Below, piece by piece: positions 60,849 to 64,000 of a stretch of 64,000 nucleotides of DNA; positions within the stretch are counted from its first letter, which is position 1, and the number at the start of each line of letters is the position of its first letter. The notes beneath the pieces are model-generated. The model saw nothing but the letters and a program-made list of their open reading frames with translations. It searched no databases and was not told the DNA's origin. Source of the DNA: Candidatus Kapaibacterium sp. (GTDB lineage Bacteria > Bacteroidota > Ignavibacteria > Kapaibacteriales > NICIL-2); the NCBI GenBank assembly GCA_026003475.1, contig BPHJ01000001.1:677189-741188 (forward strand), read 5' to 3'. A program made the translations under genes and the position numbers.

Positions 60849-61955
60849 ATGGCAGAAGACCAATCAACCACCAGTGGACTGCTCTACGTTGTTTCCACAC
60901 CAATCGGTAACCCCGACGACATCACCCTTCGTGCGGTGGCGGTCATGCAAACCGTTGACGTTATTGTCTGCGAAAGTCGAGCTGAGGCCCAAAAACTCCT
61001 TGCATATCTTAGTATCGTAAAAGAGCTCCTTGAGCTCAATGAACACAACGATGCAGAAGCGACGATCGAATGTATGAAGCTGCTCGGTGCGGGAAAAAAA
61101 CTTGCACTCATCAGCGATGCCGGTACGCCCGTCATTGCCGACCCAGGTGGGTTACTGGTTGCAGCCGCAATTCGGTACGGGTATACCATCCACGTCGTCC
61201 CTGGACCATCGAGCATTTTAGCTGCACTAGTCCGCTCTGGCATGCCGACCGAACAGTTTCTCTACGTTGGTTTCTTGAGCCGCAAACGAGAACAGCGCCA
61301 GCAACAGGTTCGGCTCCTTGCTCTCGAACCACGGACTCTCGTTATGCTCGATACGCCATACAGACTCAACACCGTGCTCAGTACCTTGGCCGAAGAAATG
61401 CCCCAACGCCGAGCATACGTCGGGTGTAACCTGACGTTGCCGAATGAATCCCATCACTACGGCACACTGGCTGAACTCCACGAGCATTTTACCGAGCATC
61501 GTTTCCGCGGTGAATATGTCATCGTCATTGAGGGGAATCCGTCGGTGACACGGTGGTACGAACAGATGACAACTGCTCAAGCTGAATCCGCTGCTGCTGC
61601 AACGGAAAGTACCCAACAGACGCCTGCATCCGAAGCTCATCCGCTTGATACGGAGCATGAAACCGAAGCCTCCGCAGAAGAGGAAGTGCAAACACCACCA
61701 TCGAAGGATCGGCGCCCACAGCGTGGTCAGCCACACCAGAAGCGCCATTACCACTCACAGCACCATCAGCATCGTCCCCATCAGCGTCGCGAACGGTACC
61801 CATCGCGGCAGAGTCCCCACAATGGCAATCGCTATGACTACGAACAACCGATCGTCAACTACACGCTCAGCAATCCATACCAACAGCATCCGCCAATACA
61901 GCGAGAGCGTCCGCCTCAGCACACGCGCCGTCCGAAGAAGCGATGGCGGCGGTAA
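60849..61955 (+). CDS. rsmI: 16S rRNA (cytidine-1402-2'-O)-methyltransferase RsmI with a long basic tail
   Basis: A 368-residue protein. Residues 1 to about 232 form the tetrapyrrole-methylase-type fold of RsmI: LLYVVSTPIGNPDDITLRAV (11-30), ALISDAGTPVIADPGG, HVVPGPSSILAALVRSG and EGNPS near 227. RsmI methylates the ribose of C1402 in the decoding centre. The usual C-terminal helical domain is missing. Instead there is a low-complexity tail of about 135 residues: first acidic and Ala/Thr-rich, then very rich in His, Gln, Arg and Pro (RHYHSQHHQHRPHQRRERY), ending RRPKKRWRR. It is probably disordered and RNA-binding (inference). ATG 60849 is used. Confidence 0.88.
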   Translation: MAEDQSTTSGLLYVVSTPIGNPDDITLRAVAVMQTVDVIVCESRAEAQKLLAYLSIVKELLELNEHNDAEATIECMKLLGAGKKLALISDAGTPVIADPGGLLVAAAIRYGYTIHVVPGPSSILAALVRSGMPTEQFLYVGFLSRKREQRQQQVRLLALEPRTLVMLDTPYRLNTVLSTLAEEMPQRRAYVGCNLTLPNESHHYGTLAELHEHFTEHRFRGEYVIVIEGNPSVTRWYEQMTTAQAESAAAATESTQQTPASEAHPLDTEHETEASAEEEVQTPPSKDRRPQRGQPHQKRHYHSQHHQHRPHQRRERYPSRQSPHNGNRYDYEQPIVNYTLSNPYQQHPPIQRERPPQHTRRPKKRWRR

Positions 61956-61973
61956 GTGATGCCAGCGGTAGAT

Positions 61974-62240
61974 TCATTGCTTCTTGGTTCGATACAAGAG
62001 CCCGAGCGGTATCACTGCTGCGTATCCAACGACGAGCAGTATTGGTGACACCGTCACCGCAAGTGGATTGTTCCAGGCTTCTTGGTGCTTGGCTGGATCG
62101 TCGGTAATCGCGGTCAGCATGAGCAAGTATCCAAGAACAATGATTGCTACGCCGATACCCAGGATGATAAGGTTCGTCCGTCCCAAGGGGAACTGCCAGG
62201 TGACCGCTGGTTTTGCCGAGTATCGTTGCCGAATTGCCAT
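61974..62240 (-). CDS. small two-helix membrane protein, DUF3098-like
   Basis: An 88-residue protein. Two hydrophobic helices (about 22-44 and 63-83) flank a polar loop with TAITDDPAKHQEAWNN. The pattern (FPLGRTNLIILGIGVAIIVL, then a short polar loop and SPILLVVGYAAVIPLGLLYR) resembles DUF3098, a family of small membrane proteins from Bacteroidota. The function is unknown; relatives lie near ftsX-type or cell-division genes in other genomes (recalled, not checked). ATG 62240 is preferred over an upstream extension that has an atypical Cys-rich start. Confidence 0.7.
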   Translation of the reverse strand: MAIRQRYSAKPAVTWQFPLGRTNLIILGIGVAIIVLGYLLMLTAITDDPAKHQEAWNNPLAVTVSPILLVVGYAAVIPLGLLYRTKKQ

Positions 62241-62354
62241 TGCGATGGAGAGACAGTTGGTAGTACACTGAACGCAGCGCAATATACAGCACATCGGAAC
62301 GAATCGCAGCGATCGAGCACGGCCCGTTGTAATTTGCGCCACCACACGGATTCC

Positions 62355-64000
62355 CATGCAGCAAGTACCAATGCAGCTGATTTGGTTTTGCGTCGGTGTT
62401 CTCGCGATGCTCAGTGCGCAATCGTGCCAGCGAATTGTCCATTCTGCCGAACAGTACCGATACAGCGGCTCCCCTGTACACGGCGACGTCGTCTTCTATC
62501 ACCTCCTCTCCGATCCGCAGGGTCTCAATCCCTACACTTCAAATGACAACACAGCTTCGACGTTGAATCGACTCATATTCGATGCGCTCTTGGAACAAAA
62601 TCCTGAGACGCTCGAGTTGGAACCAAGCCTTGCCAGTGCACTCCCCGAGATATCAGCCGACCATTTGCGCTACACGTTCAGGCTGCGACCCAATGCGTTC
62701 TTTTCTGATGGCACACGGCTAACATCACGCGACGTGGTGTTTAGCTTCAAAGCAGTAAAAAATCCATTCATCCTCGAAGCATCTGCTCTGCGCAATTATT
62801 ACGATGATGTTGCTGATGTCACAGCGCCCGACGACACCACAGTTGTGGTTACCATGAGCAGACCGTATTTCCTGGCGCTCTACTTTCTGGGGGATTTGCG
62901 TATTCTGCCCAAGCACGTTTTGGACTCACAGGGACTAACCGATCGTTACACCATCGCAGAGCTCAATAATCCAACAACTGCTCAACGGAATCCAGCCATT
63001 CGTCAATTTGCAGAGTGGTTTTCGCGTGCTGAACTCCGCCGCGAACCGCAATATCTGATCGGGTCGGGTCCGTACATCTTCCGTGAATGGGATACCGGCA
63101 AACGTGTTGTGTTGGTACGGAATCGGCGTGCATGGAAAACACCGCTCTGGTGGCGATGGGCTTACCCCGACGCCATTGTTGGTGTTGTTATCAACGACCG
63201 CACCGCAGCACTATCGGCATTGAAAACTGAGGAGGTTGACTTTATTGATGCAATCCCGCCGGCGCTCTACGATGAACAACTCGATACTGCGCGTTTGATC
63301 TATTTGCGGAAAGGGAAGTACGAACAGTCGGTTTATACGTACATCGGTTGGAATACGCGGAAAGGGTTGTTTCGGGATCGCCGCGTTCGGCAAGCACTTT
63401 CGTATCTGGCTAATCGAGAGTATTGGATTGGCACCATCGTCCGCGGGTATGCACAACCGATTAACGGTCCTGTTTATCGGAATCGCCCTGAGTACGACAG
63501 CACGCTGCCACCCTATGAGTTCAACCCAGCGCGGGCAATGGAGCTACTCACCGAAGCTGGATGGAAAGATCGCAACGGCGATGGCATCTTGGACAACGTT
63601 ATTGATGGCAAGCTTGTCAACTTCGAATTTGCGTTGAGCTTCAATGCCGGCAACGAAACCCGAGAAAATATCGCGATTCTCTATTCAACCGAGCTGCGGA
63701 AGTACGGTATCATCTGCAACGTTCAGAAGCTCGAATGGTCGGTGTTTCTGCGCCAGCTCAGCGCGCAGCAGTTCGATGCCTACATTGGTGCATGGGTCAA
63801 CGATAATATCCCCAGCGATCCTTACCAGCTCTGGCATTCATCCCAGGCGGACAATCGTGGCTCGAACTACGTTGGATTCCGCAATCGCCGAGCCGATGAG
63901 CTCATCGAACGCAATCGCGTTGAATTCGATCCTGCCAAGCGCTTAGCATTGATGCGCGAGTTCCAACGTATCGTCCACGATGAATCACCTTACACGTTTT
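62355..64000 (+). CDS. oligopeptide/nickel-type solute-binding lipoprotein (partial, runs off the window)
   Basis: The first 548 codons of a family 5 solute-binding protein, open to the window edge. The N-terminus is a lipoprotein-like signal ending SAQSC. The mature sequence begins near GDVVFYHLLSDPQGLNPYTS and shows the family pattern ADHLRYTFRLRPNAFFSDGT, then RLTSRDVVFSFKAVKN and LIGSGPYIFREWDTGKRVVL. It binds oligopeptides or similar ligands for an ABC importer. Permease and ATPase genes, if linked, lie beyond the window. It is divergent from the DUF3098-like gene with about 114 bases between; TAATTTGCG near 62330 is a possible promoter box. Confidence 0.87.

Overview
The window reads as a chromosomal segment of a flagellated, Gram-negative bacterium from the Bacteroidota/Chlorobi side of the tree, most likely an Ignavibacteria/Kapabacteria-type lineage (inference). 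Several signs agree. Two secreted proteins end in type IX secretion (T9SS) sorting domains. There is a PorV-like protein, a GWxTD-domain protein and a TonB-dependent receptor with a carboxypeptidase-regulatory-like N-terminus. Glycine dehydrogenase is a single chain. Many promoters carry the Bacteroidota -7 element TAnnTTTG (here usually TATTTTTG). None of the five tRNA genes encodes its CCA end. No phage, insertion sequence or CRISPR array is visible; most of the window is ordinary core chromosome.

Layout. 1-3.0 kb: PASTA membrane protein (-), then a metallophosphoesterase and an NrnA-like DHH phosphoesterase (+). 3.0-11.8 kb: a ten-gene flagellar operon read leftward (flgF-flgG-flgA-flgH-flgI-flgJ-flgN-flgK-flgL-motA) behind a sigma-54-like promoter. 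11.9-16.5 kb: a 1542-residue T9SS cargo with a von Willebrand A domain. 16.6-23.6 kb: Tat-exported LD-carboxypeptidase, tRNA-Ser, ECF sigma factor overlapping a sugar-binding lipoprotein, an SDH protease/rhomboid pair, tRNA-Pro and a VWA membrane protein. 23.6-26.8 kb: gcvP, tRNA-Asp, tRNA-Ala. 26.9-30.9 kb: a hydrolase/ATP-grasp pair, two small lipoproteins and recR. 31.0-37.7 kb: isolated nuoD, trmH, a reduced cytochrome-b-like membrane protein, asnB and an M61 peptidase. 37.8-51.5 kb: a second T9SS cargo, then TonB receptor, giant secreted protein, PorV-like protein, GWxTD protein, LpxL-like acyltransferase and an atypical SDR. 51.5-58.0 kb: initiator tRNA, pheT, a coiled-coil protein, zapA, a structured RNA (candidate 6S RNA) and rny. 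58.0-60.6 kb: a second flagellar cluster, flhF-small membrane protein-fliA. 60.8-64 kb: rsmI with an unusual basic tail, a DUF3098-like protein and the start of an oligopeptide-binding lipoprotein cut by the window edge.

How it fits together. The flagellar genes cover the distal rod, P and L rings, hook-filament junction, stator subunit A, the positioning GTPase and the late sigma factor; export apparatus, hook, motB and flhG must lie elsewhere. The 39.9-49.8 kb block looks like an outer-membrane assembly: a TonB-receptor-type barrel, its probable large surface partner, a PorV-type shuttle and a GWxTD protein in one transcription unit. The strongest candidates for new biology are this block, the structured RNA between zapA and rny, the cytochrome b protein with only one remaining haem-ligand pair, the FlhF with a lost G3 motif, and the hydrolase/ATP-grasp pair.
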